Part shown: positions 17,801 to 25,398 of the stretch, one piece after another
How positions within the stretch are numbered: position 1 is the stretch's first letter
Layout: the number at the start of each line of letters is the position of its first letter
Assembly: GCA_964397445.1 (NCBI GenBank)
Contig: CAYNHZ010000002.1
Coordinates: 310,001-374,000 of the forward strand
DNA from: CAYNHZ01 sp964397445
GTDB taxonomy: Bacteria; Bacteroidota; Bacteroidia; Bacteroidales; UBA932
Direction of reading: 5' to 3'
DNA: 64,000 nt
Made by a program: the position numbers and the translations under genes
Notes under the pieces: model-generated
What the model saw: only the letters and a program-made list of their open reading frames with translations
Database searches by the model: none
What the model was told of the DNA's origin: nothing

Positions 17801-18102
17801 TCGAATCTACTGCTGCAATGCTTAGGCTTCTCCCTAATTGCAAGGTTAATGTTATTCCGAGTGGATGTTGTGGTATGGCTGGCTCTTTCGGATATGAGGC
17901 GAAAAATTATGAGACTTCAATCGGTATTGGGGAGGAGGTGCTATTTCCAGCTGTAAGAAAGGCTTTGAATGGGAAGGAAAAGGGGGATAAAAATGTTTAT
18001 GTTTGTGCTCCTGGGACCTCTTGTAGAGAACAAATATCACACGGAACAGGGTACAGGGCTATTCATCCGATAGAGTTGATGTGGATGTTTTTTTGTAAAT
18101 AA
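14893..18102 (+). CDS. FAD-linked oxidase and Fe-S oxidoreductase fusion (GlcD-GlcF/Dld-like)
   Basis: 1069 aa from ATG 14893; a TTG 60 bp upstream is in frame but gives an unconserved extension. The N-terminal half is a GlcD-type FAD domain: PRGAGTSLAGQ, GGMVGNNSCGSHS, LAGSEGTLAF and SGEHGDGRLRGEF. Then come a cysteine-rich region (CNGAGDCRKQ to MCPSF), a 4Fe-4S motif CLACKGCKSECP with Cys707, 710, 713 and 717, and a C-terminal CCG domain with GCCGMAGSFGY. Such fusions oxidise a 2-hydroxy acid (D-lactate or glycolate type) and pass electrons to quinone or another carrier. Oddly, residues 61-84 are three copies of an SHNNSSNK-like octapeptide inserted inside the FAD domain. The precise substrate is not readable. 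Confidence 0.88.
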   Translation: MDNVFDNLKIKGEVYNDPIHRIAYATDASMFREIPLGVAFPADESDIIKLVNLGQKFISDSHNNSSNKSHNSSSNKSHNNSNNNSGVITLIPRGAGTSLAGQVVGKGLVVDISSRMNKILEINPIERWARVEPGVVLDELNLACKEYGLFFAPETSTSNRCTLGGMVGNNSCGSHSLVYGSTREHLLQAKVVLSDGSVELLSDYKISDLEKRFSEKFWDQKCEEGGENGNGGQNEEGESLLIERIYSLFINLALDEVISGEIKNNFPDISLKRRNCGYAIDQVIEGLWDESVPFCDRKINLCKILAGSEGTLAFATELKVNLVPLPPKEKGVICAHCDTLEKALLANLIALKFSPVAIELMDSNVLELSKSNLSQQKNRFFVKGDPAAILIIELAFDSRQELDMAADTLQAALPHSLVYDCSRVYGADISKVWELRKAGLGLLNGMKGDAKPVSVIEDTAVAAERLPEYIKDFREMLSELGLSCVYHAHIATGELHLRPILNIKTESGRGLFREVAYKTALLVKKHKGSLSGEHGDGRLRGEFIKVLYGDYVYGLMRAVKQCWDPIAIFNEGKIIDTPPMDCFLRYDVGQEYAIANGGRGCAFNTYFNWKGSFEGYSQLNSMMCSIEQCNGAGDCRKQSVFGGTMCPSFKVSKNEIMATRCRANVLREILTRGWSSEAFDNIRGGYLGSKSPDPISIPELKEVLDSCLACKGCKSECPSNIDMTRLRAELLQHYYDKCGTPLTPFLVARMGVIQRLGSYVYPIYNLFASWGFTSAIIKKVLKFSVERDIPKLSKRTMRELVKREQRGIKTKISQIEVKGKVYLFADEFTNYSESQLGLTFAKLLIGLGYQVEIPRHCESGRAAISKGCLKLAKRFATKNIELLSPIVSNEHPLIGIEPSCILSFRDEYPDLVDDNMRGKATTLAKNCLLFDEFIMREVNEGRISPDMFKNEKNTEIWLHGHCHQKALIGIESTAAMLRLLPNCKVNVIPSGCCGMAGSFGYEAKNYETSIGIGEEVLFPAVRKALNGKEKGDKNVYVCAPGTSCREQISHGTGYRAIHPIELMWMFFCK
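15073..15144 (+). repeat. In-frame 24 bp triplication inside the oxidoreductase
   Basis: Three 24 bp units at 15073, 15097 and 15121 encode SHNNSSNK, SHNSSSNK and SHNNSNNN. Being a multiple of three, gain or loss of units keeps the frame. The tract falls in what should be a surface loop between the first two motifs of the FAD domain. Confidence 0.9.
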
Positions 18103-18138
18103 ATACACAATTGTTATATTTGAGCAACAAATAAAATA

Positions 18139-20130
18139 ATGGATACATATCGAAAACTGACACCCGATGAGGTGGTAAAGCTTAAAGCAAATTTCTGTAT
18201 AGCAGATGATTGGAACAATGTAAATGTCAAAGAAAATTTTAATCCAAAACGAGTTTTTCAAGTAAGATTTTCCGGAGTTGTAAATCTCGGTAATTTCGTT
18301 GATGTTTTTATTCTTCCCGGTGGTATCCAGAAAAAATCTGGGGTAAGATATGCTACACTCCACAATGTTACAGTGGGGGATAATTCTTGTGTAGAGAATA
18401 TTGAAAATTATATTGCAAATTATATTATCGGAGACAATACTTATATCAAAAATGTGGGGCTGATCTATGTTGATGGTGTTACGAGTTTTGGTGATGGGGT
18501 AGAGACATCTGTCTTGAATGAAACGGGTGGTAGAGAGGTGCCAATTCATAGTAAACTATCTGCACATCAGGCCTATATGACTGCATTGTATCGTCATCGT
18601 CCCCTTTTTCAACAGAGAATGAAGGAGTTGGCTAATTATTATGCTCAAAAACACTCTTCCGATATTGGGACAATCGGTAATAATGTGATGATTTTAAATA
18701 CAGGGACTATTCACAATGTGAGGATTGGAGATTATGCTCAGATCGAGGGGGCAAGCAGGATGGTTAACGGCTCTATTAATAGTAATATTTACGCTCCTGT
18801 TCATATTGGATGCAATGTTACTTGTCAAGATTTTATCATCTCATCAGGATCTAAAATTGACGATGGGACTACACTTACAAAATGTTTTGTGGGGCAGGCT
18901 TGTGAACTCACTAATAGTTATTCAGCATCTGATTCTTTGATATTTAGCAATTGCTATGGAGGTAATGGTGAGGCTTGTGCGATCTTTGCAGGGCCATATA
19001 CAGTTACTCATCATAAGTCAACCCTCCTTATTGCGGGGATGTTTTCATTTATGAATGCCGGCTCGGGTTCAAACCAGAGTAATCATATGTATAAGCTCGG
19101 CCCTATCCATCATGGGATATTGGAGAGGGGGTCTAAAACAACATCCGATTCATATATTTTATTTCCGACCCATATCGGAGCATTTTCACTTATTATGGGA
19201 AGGCACGTAAATCACGTTGACACCTCTAATCTCCCTTTTTCATATCTTATAGAGGATGCAAATACCACTTATGTGGTTCCTGGGGTTAATCTTAGAAGTG
19301 TTGGGACAATAAGGGATGCTCAGAAATGGCCAAAGAGGGATAAGAGGAGTGACCCCGATAAATTGGATTATATAAATTTCAATCTTTTGAGCCCATATAC
19401 CATTCAAAAAATGATGAATGGGAAGGCTATTTTGGAAAACATCAAGGAGGTTTCAGGGGAGACCTCCGATATATATTCGTATAAAGGGGCTAAGATCAAA
19501 AATTCTGCCCTTATAAAAGGGATCTCTTTCTACAATATCGGAATCAATAAGTTTCTCGGCAACTCCATTGTCAAACGGCTTGAGGGGATAAAAATCACAA
19601 GCGATGAAGATATTCGTAGAAGACTTCGTCCGGATGGTGTGATCGGTCTCGGGGATTGGGTTGACGTTTCCGGCCTTATTGCTCCAAAGTCAGAGATAAC
19701 AAAACTCATCGACACCGTTGAATCTAACGAAGTAAAAACTCTTCAAGAGATGAATGATTCTTTTGCCAATATGTACCACAATTATTACAGTTACGAATGG
19801 ACTTGGGTATATAGCAAAATAGAACAGTTCTATGGAATAGATCCTAACAAGATCACAATTGAAGATATTGTGATGATTGTAAATAAATGGCACGAATCTG
19901 TCGTTACACTCGATAATATGGTGTATGAAGATGCAAAGAAGGAGTTCTCCCTCTCATTTATGACCGGTTTCGGTGCAGACGGCGATCTGAATCAAGCGAA
20001 AAAAGACTTTATCGAGGTTCGTGGGGATTTTGAATCAAATCCGTTTGTTTGTGCGATCCATAAACATATCGAGGAGAAAACATCTTTACGCAATGAATTA
20101 TTATCAAGACTAAAGAAGAAAAATCAATAA
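18139..20130 (+). CDS. DUF4954 family protein with left-handed beta-helix repeats
   Basis: 663 aa, matching the Bacteroidota DUF4954 family from its start MDTYRKLTPDEVVKLKAN. Hexapeptide-like repeats run through residues 60-330 (VGDNSCVENI, IGDNTYIKNVG, IGNNVMILN, IGDYAQIEGAS), with GRHVNHVDTSNLPFSYL after them. The repeats resemble those of UDP-sugar acyltransferases, but no activity is established to my knowledge. The C-terminal third is probably helical. It ends with a TAATG overlap on a HAD hydrolase, so the two are coupled. No signal peptide; cytoplasmic. Confidence 0.85.
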   Translation: MDTYRKLTPDEVVKLKANFCIADDWNNVNVKENFNPKRVFQVRFSGVVNLGNFVDVFILPGGIQKKSGVRYATLHNVTVGDNSCVENIENYIANYIIGDNTYIKNVGLIYVDGVTSFGDGVETSVLNETGGREVPIHSKLSAHQAYMTALYRHRPLFQQRMKELANYYAQKHSSDIGTIGNNVMILNTGTIHNVRIGDYAQIEGASRMVNGSINSNIYAPVHIGCNVTCQDFIISSGSKIDDGTTLTKCFVGQACELTNSYSASDSLIFSNCYGGNGEACAIFAGPYTVTHHKSTLLIAGMFSFMNAGSGSNQSNHMYKLGPIHHGILERGSKTTSDSYILFPTHIGAFSLIMGRHVNHVDTSNLPFSYLIEDANTTYVVPGVNLRSVGTIRDAQKWPKRDKRSDPDKLDYINFNLLSPYTIQKMMNGKAILENIKEVSGETSDIYSYKGAKIKNSALIKGISFYNIGINKFLGNSIVKRLEGIKITSDEDIRRRLRPDGVIGLGDWVDVSGLIAPKSEITKLIDTVESNEVKTLQEMNDSFANMYHNYYSYEWTWVYSKIEQFYGIDPNKITIEDIVMIVNKWHESVVTLDNMVYEDAKKEFSLSFMTGFGADGDLNQAKKDFIEVRGDFESNPFVCAIHKHIEEKTSLRNELLSRLKKKNQ

Positions 20131-21017
20131 TGAGAAATCAATTACCCACTGTTGCGTTGATATATGATTTTGACGGCACACTATCTCCTGCAAATATGCA
20201 GGAGTTTGGTTTTATTCAAGCTTTTGGAAAAGAACCTGCATTGTTCTGGAAAAAAAGCGGAGAATTGTCACATTCTCAAGATGCAAGTGAGATATTGTGT
20301 TATATGAAATTGATGATTGACGAGGCAAAAGCAGCAGGGGTGGCTTTGACAAGGGAGGATTTTAGGAAATTTGGGACAATGGTGCAACTCTATCCCGGTG
20401 TGAAGGGGTGGTTTTCGCTTATCAATCGATATGGAGAAGAAAAAGGGGTAAATATTGTCCATTATATCAACTCCTCCGGCTTGACTGAGATGATAGAGGG
20501 GACATCTATTTATGATGAGTTTCGAAAAGTTTTTGCCTGTTCGTTTCTCTATGAAAATGGAATCGCTGTTTGGCCCGGTGTCGCTGTCGATTATACAGCA
20601 AAAACCCAATTCCTTTTCAAGATCAATAAAGGAGTTCATAGCATTAGTGATCATAAACTTGTTAACGAATACGTTCCTGAAGAGAAGAGGGCAGTCCCAT
20701 TCTCCAGAATGATATATTTTGGAGATGGGGCTACTGATATCCCCTGTATGAAACTTGTAAAACAATTTGGCGGTCACTCGATAGCAGTATATAATCCATC
20801 TTTTCAGAAAGAGCTTGATACTGAACCAGAGATCATTACAATAGCGGATATTAATCGTCATACAGTTACAACTCCAAAGAATGTGGAACGATTATTGGCT
20901 GAGCAACGGGTAAATTTTGTTTGCCCTGCAGATTATTCGAAGGATGGAAGAATATATAAAGTTGTCACTGCCATCATTGATAAAATCAAATCAGACTTAG
21001 CATTATCCAATCTTTAG
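20130..21017 (+). CDS. HAD-superfamily hydrolase
   Basis: 295 aa. Motif I is YDFDGTLSP (nucleophile Asp and second Asp), motif II the NSSG segment (IVHYINSSGL), and motif IV FGDGATDIPCMKL. A helical cap lies between motifs I and II. It should be a cytoplasmic phosphatase of the HAD class; the substrate is unknown. The start overlaps the DUF4954 stop by one base, so the partner protein may share its pathway. Confidence 0.85.
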   Translation: MRNQLPTVALIYDFDGTLSPANMQEFGFIQAFGKEPALFWKKSGELSHSQDASEILCYMKLMIDEAKAAGVALTREDFRKFGTMVQLYPGVKGWFSLINRYGEEKGVNIVHYINSSGLTEMIEGTSIYDEFRKVFACSFLYENGIAVWPGVAVDYTAKTQFLFKINKGVHSISDHKLVNEYVPEEKRAVPFSRMIYFGDGATDIPCMKLVKQFGGHSIAVYNPSFQKELDTEPEIITIADINRHTVTTPKNVERLLAEQRVNFVCPADYSKDGRIYKVVTAIIDKIKSDLALSNL

Positions 21018-21069
21018 TAAATGTGGCACGATAATTATAACATTAATTTTTCATTAATTATTTTTTATA

Positions 21070-21831
21070 ATGAGTAATATTTTTTTAAAAAAATTTTCTT
21101 TGGTTGCAATTCTTGTCCTCTCTCTTGTTATAACCTCTTGTGAGAAAGGGAAAGATATTCCATACGATATAATATGTTTAGCCGATTCTGCCCCATTTTC
21201 CTACTCTGAAAACGGAGTTATGAAAGGGTTAGAGATAGATCTAATCAATACTATTGCAGCTGATCAAAAGATAGCTATCAGGCTCCACCCAATGACATCC
21301 ACTGAGATGTTAAAACAGATGAAGCGTAAAAACCCTAAATATGAGGGAGCTATCGGGATGATTACTCGAACTTACGACCGCAAAGAATTTTTCGATTTTT
21401 CAAACCACTACTTCTCTTCGGGTATCTCTATAGGTGTTAAAGCAGGAAGGGGAGATATTAGCTCTATCTCCGATTTGAAAGGGCTTAAAGTAGTGACCAC
21501 AAAAGGTACACTGATAGAGAGCTATGTAGAATCAATCAGAGATTCAGCTAAATTTACATACACTGCATTTGACAATGTAAATGATGCATTTAAAGCTGTG
21601 ATCTCCGGTAATGCAGATGCTATAATAGAAGAGAGTCCGTTGATCGATTATCGACAAGCTCAAGGTCAAGGGATCATATCTGCATATAAAGGCGTTCAGA
21701 ATCAAGTATTTACCCTTATTGTAAAAAGGAAAAAAAACGAAGATCTCATAAAAATATTTAATACAGGACTTGATAATATTACCAAGAATGGTACTTTCAA
21801 AACAATAAAAGAAAAATATTTCCCTTTGTAA
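21070..21831 (+). CDS. Solute-binding lipoprotein, amino-acid type (SBP_bac_3)
   Basis: 253 aa. The N-terminus has Lys, a hydrophobic run and a lipobox ending VITSC (Cys about residue 24), so it is a lipoprotein. The mature part shows the SBP_bac_3 order: PFSYSENGVMKGLEIDLINTIA, GMITRTYDRKEFFDFS, ISDLKGLKVVTTKGTLIESYV, ADAIIEESPLIDY, and TKNGTFKTIKEKYF at the end. It probably binds a small amino acid-like ligand outside the cytoplasmic membrane. No ABC permease or ATPase is nearby, but a histidine kinase with the same type of sensor domain lies at 31667. Confidence 0.85.
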   Translation: MSNIFLKKFSLVAILVLSLVITSCEKGKDIPYDIICLADSAPFSYSENGVMKGLEIDLINTIAADQKIAIRLHPMTSTEMLKQMKRKNPKYEGAIGMITRTYDRKEFFDFSNHYFSSGISIGVKAGRGDISSISDLKGLKVVTTKGTLIESYVESIRDSAKFTYTAFDNVNDAFKAVISGNADAIIEESPLIDYRQAQGQGIISAYKGVQNQVFTLIVKRKKNEDLIKIFNTGLDNITKNGTFKTIKEKYFPL

Positions 21832-21880
21832 TTGTAAAAGAGACCTCACTCATAGTTTTAAATTTATTGCTAAATTTTTT

Positions 21881-22612
21881 ATGGGAAAAAACCACAAATC
21901 TGCAATTAATAAGATCGTTATTTTTGCCACATTGATGTTTTCTATCAATGTATTATATCCACATTCCATTTCGGCTCAAAATCACCTAAAAGAGCCCTAT
22001 TTTTGTACAAAAGAGGGGAGAATTATAGAATATGAGAGAAAATATGCAGATGGAGAGATTAAGTGGTATCACAAAATGCAAATTATAAAAATAGATTCGA
22101 CAGATCGTGGGCAACTTGTAACATATTCTTCTACAATCTATAATAAAAAGAGGAAAAAGAAATACGATGAGATCAAGATGGAGGCACTTATCGACAAGAC
22201 CACAGGGGATGTAAATATCGATCTTGTCAAGACTATGACCACTATTATTCACACTTTTTTAGGGAAGAATGTTGATGTAACCACTTCAGGAGGGGCTACG
22301 GTACTCCCTTCAGAATTGGAGATTGGAGATATCCTTCCTGATGCTTTTTCATCAATGAAGGCTCTTGGAATGACTATGAACATCTCTGTAACCAAGAGGA
22401 GTGTGATAGGGAAAGAGCGTTTGACCACCCCTACAGGGACTTATGATTGTATTATAATACAGGAGCATAAGGTGGAAAAAGGGATGGGGATGAATAGGGT
22501 TACTACTGGGAAAACCTGGTATGCTCGCGGGATGGGGATGATCCGCCACGACACCTACAACAAAAAAGGGGTATTCGAAACAAGCGAACTTATCTCAAGA
22601 GTCGTATTATAA
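21881..22612 (+). CDS. Secreted protein, DUF3108/TapB-like
   Basis: 243 aa with an N-terminal signal peptide (a hydrophobic run ending near HSISAQN). The rest is beta-rich with EGRIIEYERKYADGE, LVTYSSTIYNKKRKKK, GDILPDAFSSMK and TPTGTYDCIIIQEH, then TGKTWYARGMGMIRHDTYN, an arrangement seen in DUF3108/TapB-family periplasmic proteins. I assign the family with moderate confidence and know no biochemical function. It follows the solute-binding lipoprotein by 49 bp. Confidence 0.6.
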   Translation: MGKNHKSAINKIVIFATLMFSINVLYPHSISAQNHLKEPYFCTKEGRIIEYERKYADGEIKWYHKMQIIKIDSTDRGQLVTYSSTIYNKKRKKKYDEIKMEALIDKTTGDVNIDLVKTMTTIIHTFLGKNVDVTTSGGATVLPSELEIGDILPDAFSSMKALGMTMNISVTKRSVIGKERLTTPTGTYDCIIIQEHKVEKGMGMNRVTTGKTWYARGMGMIRHDTYNKKGVFETSELISRVVL

Positions 22613-22693
22613 TATTCGTTTTAAAAAGTTAGATAGAAGCGGTTCAAAATTGATATTTAGCGCAACATAGATTGTGCAGGCATTAATTCTTGA

Positions 22694-22732
22694 ATTTATG
22701 AGTTTTTAAACATAATTTAAAAACTCATAAAT
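22694..22732. terminator. Perfect 17 bp hairpin, probable bidirectional terminator
   Basis: Arms 22694-22710 and 22716-22732 are exact reverse complements around the 5-nt loop CATAA. The arms contain A and T runs, so a poly-U tail would form on either strand. It lies between the DUF3108-like gene and the ornithine cyclodeaminase gene and probably separates their transcripts; a regulator operator is an alternative. Confidence 0.6.
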
Positions 22733-22837
22733 ATATTCCTCTTTTTTATATGAGTTACCCAAATTGTTTATATTTTTGTAAATAAATAATTACCGATCAT
22801 AAAGTAATAATCCACAACAAAAAATATAAAATATAAA

Positions 22838-23818
22838 ATGGGAATTGTAAAAATACTCTCCTCTTCTGATCTGAAACAATTGCTTGATATGAATGGAGTA
22901 ATAAATGCAGTTGAGAATGCATTTATAATCTCTTCAAAAGGTGGTTCGATAACCCCGATTCGCACAATCACCGATCTCGGTAAAGAATATCAGACCCTTT
23001 TCTATAAGCCCTCCTTCATCCCAGAAATGTCTGAAATTGGGATAAAAATCTTATCACAGAAAAAGGAATTTACCCCCGGAATACCAACTATTCAGGGGAT
23101 AGTTTTGCTTGTAGATACAAAAACCAACACATTTAAATCGATAATGGATGGCTCTTTCCTAACAGCTATCAGGACCGGTGCTGCATCTGGTGTTGCTACA
23201 AAATTGCTATCGAATAAGAACTCTTCTGTTCTCGCACTATTTGGGGCAGGGGCGCAGGGTTATACCCAATTTGAAGCTGTTAAGACAGTAAGAGATATTA
23301 AAAAAGTTATAATATTTGACCTATTTTCACCATCTATTGACAAATTTATAGAACACTATTCCCATTTGAAAGAGATTGAATTTGTGAAAGGGACAAATAT
23401 TGAGTTATTGAAGGAAGCTGATATAATATGTACAGCTACAAACTCTAAAACGCCATTGTTCTCAGTTGATAATCTCAAAGAGGGGGTTCATATCAATGCG
23501 ATAGGCTCGTTTAAACCCGATATGAGGGAGATTCCTGACGAATTATTGCTTGAGGCTAAGTTGTATGTGGATTCTTATCAGGCGTGTTTTCAAGAGAGTG
23601 GAGATGTGATAGTACCCAAAGAGAAGAATATGATAAAATATTATATGGGGGAGATAGGTGAATATGCTGTATCAAAGGGAGATGCTTGTGAAAATGGGAA
23701 AAAGGTACAAAAGACAGTTTTCAAGAGTGTAGGAATAGCTCTCCAAGATTTGATGACTGCCCACTACGCATATAAGATGGGGGTTGAAAAAGGGATAGGG
23801 ATTGATATCGATTTCTAA
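22838..23818 (+). CDS. Ornithine cyclodeaminase/mu-crystallin family protein
   Basis: 326 aa. The family pattern is clear: MDGSFLTAIRTGAASGVATKLLS (substrate side), then the Rossmann motif LFGAGAQGYTQFEAV, IICTATNSKTPLF and HINAIGSFKPDMREIPDELL. Members convert ornithine to proline with loss of ammonia, or act as alanine dehydrogenase or ketimine reductase; sequence does not decide which. It is followed 23 bp later by L-serine dehydratase, so the pair may serve amino-acid deamination. Confidence 0.88.
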   Translation: MGIVKILSSSDLKQLLDMNGVINAVENAFIISSKGGSITPIRTITDLGKEYQTLFYKPSFIPEMSEIGIKILSQKKEFTPGIPTIQGIVLLVDTKTNTFKSIMDGSFLTAIRTGAASGVATKLLSNKNSSVLALFGAGAQGYTQFEAVKTVRDIKKVIIFDLFSPSIDKFIEHYSHLKEIEFVKGTNIELLKEADIICTATNSKTPLFSVDNLKEGVHINAIGSFKPDMREIPDELLLEAKLYVDSYQACFQESGDVIVPKEKNMIKYYMGEIGEYAVSKGDACENGKKVQKTVFKSVGIALQDLMTAHYAYKMGVEKGIGIDIDF

Positions 23819-23841
23819 GGGATAATTTAAAATAATTTCAA

Positions 23842-25398
23842 ATGAATATTAGTATTTTTAATGATGTCCTCGGACCTATTATGAGGGGCCCTTCGAGTTC
23901 GCATACAGCCGCTTCTGTGAGAATAGGGATGATGGCAAAAAATCTGTTGGGAAAAGGGGTTGAAAAAGGGGTTATTGAATTTTCTCCAGATGGCTCATTA
24001 GCCACTACATATCATAGTCAAGGTTCTGATATTGGTATTGTTGCTGGATTGATTGGGATCGATATGATCTCTTCTGATATCCTTAATAGTCTCACAATTG
24101 CACAAGAGAGGGGGATTGATATCCGGTTTATTGTTAGTGAGTATGAGAATAATCATCCGAATACATATAAAATGAGTGTTGGCAATGGTAATGATATTTT
24201 GCATCTGACTGCAATATCTGTTGGTGGTGGGATGATTGAGGTGATTGAGATTGAAGGGGCTAAGGTCTCTATGGATGGAACTTATTATGAGTTGTTGATT
24301 TTTTCAGATCTCACTCCTGATGAGGCCAAAAAGCGTATTTCGAGAATGGATGATGGGGATCTGATAGATAAAATCGAGGTCTCTTCTTTCGGAGAAATGT
24401 CCATTATTAATGTAAAATCTTCTAACCCCCGTCTGTCTCAGTTAAGAGAAGAGATTACTACTCTTATTGAGGGGAAAAACTCATATTTTTCTCCCCCAAT
24501 AATGCCTGTTTTATCTGGGAAGAGTAATATCGCTCCGTTTACAAGTGTTGAAGAGATGTCACCTTATATTAAAGAGGGGATGCAATTGTGGGAGTTGGGA
24601 TTGAAATATGAGATGATTAGGGGAAATTTGTCTGAAGATGAGGTTCTATCTCTTGCAAAAGAGGTGTATAATGTTATGAAAGAGAGTGTTGCAAATGGGT
24701 TAGCAGGTACTGAATATAAAGATAGGATATTGGGGCAACAGTCACATTTAATAGATATAGGGGTGAGAAAAGGGAGGTTAATTGCTGATCCGATTGTTAA
24801 TGCAATCATTCGTAATACGATGGCTGTGATGGAGAGTAAAAGTTCGTTTGGTCTTATAGTTGCCGCACCTACAGCCGGCTCGTGCGCTGCTATTCCGGGG
24901 ACACTTGTTGCCCTCGCCGAGCAATGTGGGTTTACCGATGAAGAGTGTGTTAAGGGGCTCCTTGCTATTGGACTTATTGGGGCATTTATCGCCTCACGAT
25001 CTACTTTTGCAGCTGAGGTTGCAGGGTGTCAGGCAGAGTGCGGTTCTTCTTCAGGAATGTTAGCTGCAGGGGTTGTTCAATTGATGGGTGGGGATGCGAA
25101 GACGGCTGTCGATAGTGCATCATTTGCGTTACAAAACATTTTAGGAATGGTTTGTGATCCTGTCGGGAATAGGGTAGAGGTCCCTTGTTTAGGGAAAAAT
25201 ATAATGTGTGCATTAAATGGATTTAGTGCTGCAAATATCTGTTTAGCAGGTGTAAATGCTGTTGTCCCTCTTGATGAGGTGATAGTGACAATGGACTCTG
25301 TTGGTCGCTCGATCCCCTACGAATTGAGGTGTACAGGGTATGGCGGGTTGTCGGTAACCCCTACTTCGCGTAAGATAGCTGATACTATTGATCTTTGA
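23842..25398 (+). CDS. sdaA: L-serine ammonia-lyase, iron-sulfur dependent, single chain
   Basis: 518 aa, fusing the beta domain (residues about 1-210, with GPSSSHTA at 16-23) and the alpha domain (about 240-518). Cluster and catalytic cysteines are visible at 396, 400, 438 and 449 (CQAECGSSSGM and CDPVGNRVEVPC). It converts L-serine to pyruvate and ammonia with an oxygen-sensitive 4Fe-4S cluster, in the cytoplasm, as expected in an anaerobe. Its last 14 bp overlap the end of the convergent fimbrial lipoprotein gene. Symbol given by family; the annotation as sdaA is standard for this fused form. Confidence 0.9.
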   Translation: MNISIFNDVLGPIMRGPSSSHTAASVRIGMMAKNLLGKGVEKGVIEFSPDGSLATTYHSQGSDIGIVAGLIGIDMISSDILNSLTIAQERGIDIRFIVSEYENNHPNTYKMSVGNGNDILHLTAISVGGGMIEVIEIEGAKVSMDGTYYELLIFSDLTPDEAKKRISRMDDGDLIDKIEVSSFGEMSIINVKSSNPRLSQLREEITTLIEGKNSYFSPPIMPVLSGKSNIAPFTSVEEMSPYIKEGMQLWELGLKYEMIRGNLSEDEVLSLAKEVYNVMKESVANGLAGTEYKDRILGQQSHLIDIGVRKGRLIADPIVNAIIRNTMAVMESKSSFGLIVAAPTAGSCAAIPGTLVALAEQCGFTDEECVKGLLAIGLIGAFIASRSTFAAEVAGCQAECGSSSGMLAAGVVQLMGGDAKTAVDSASFALQNILGMVCDPVGNRVEVPCLGKNIMCALNGFSAANICLAGVNAVVPLDEVIVTMDSVGRSIPYELRCTGYGGLSVTPTSRKIADTIDL

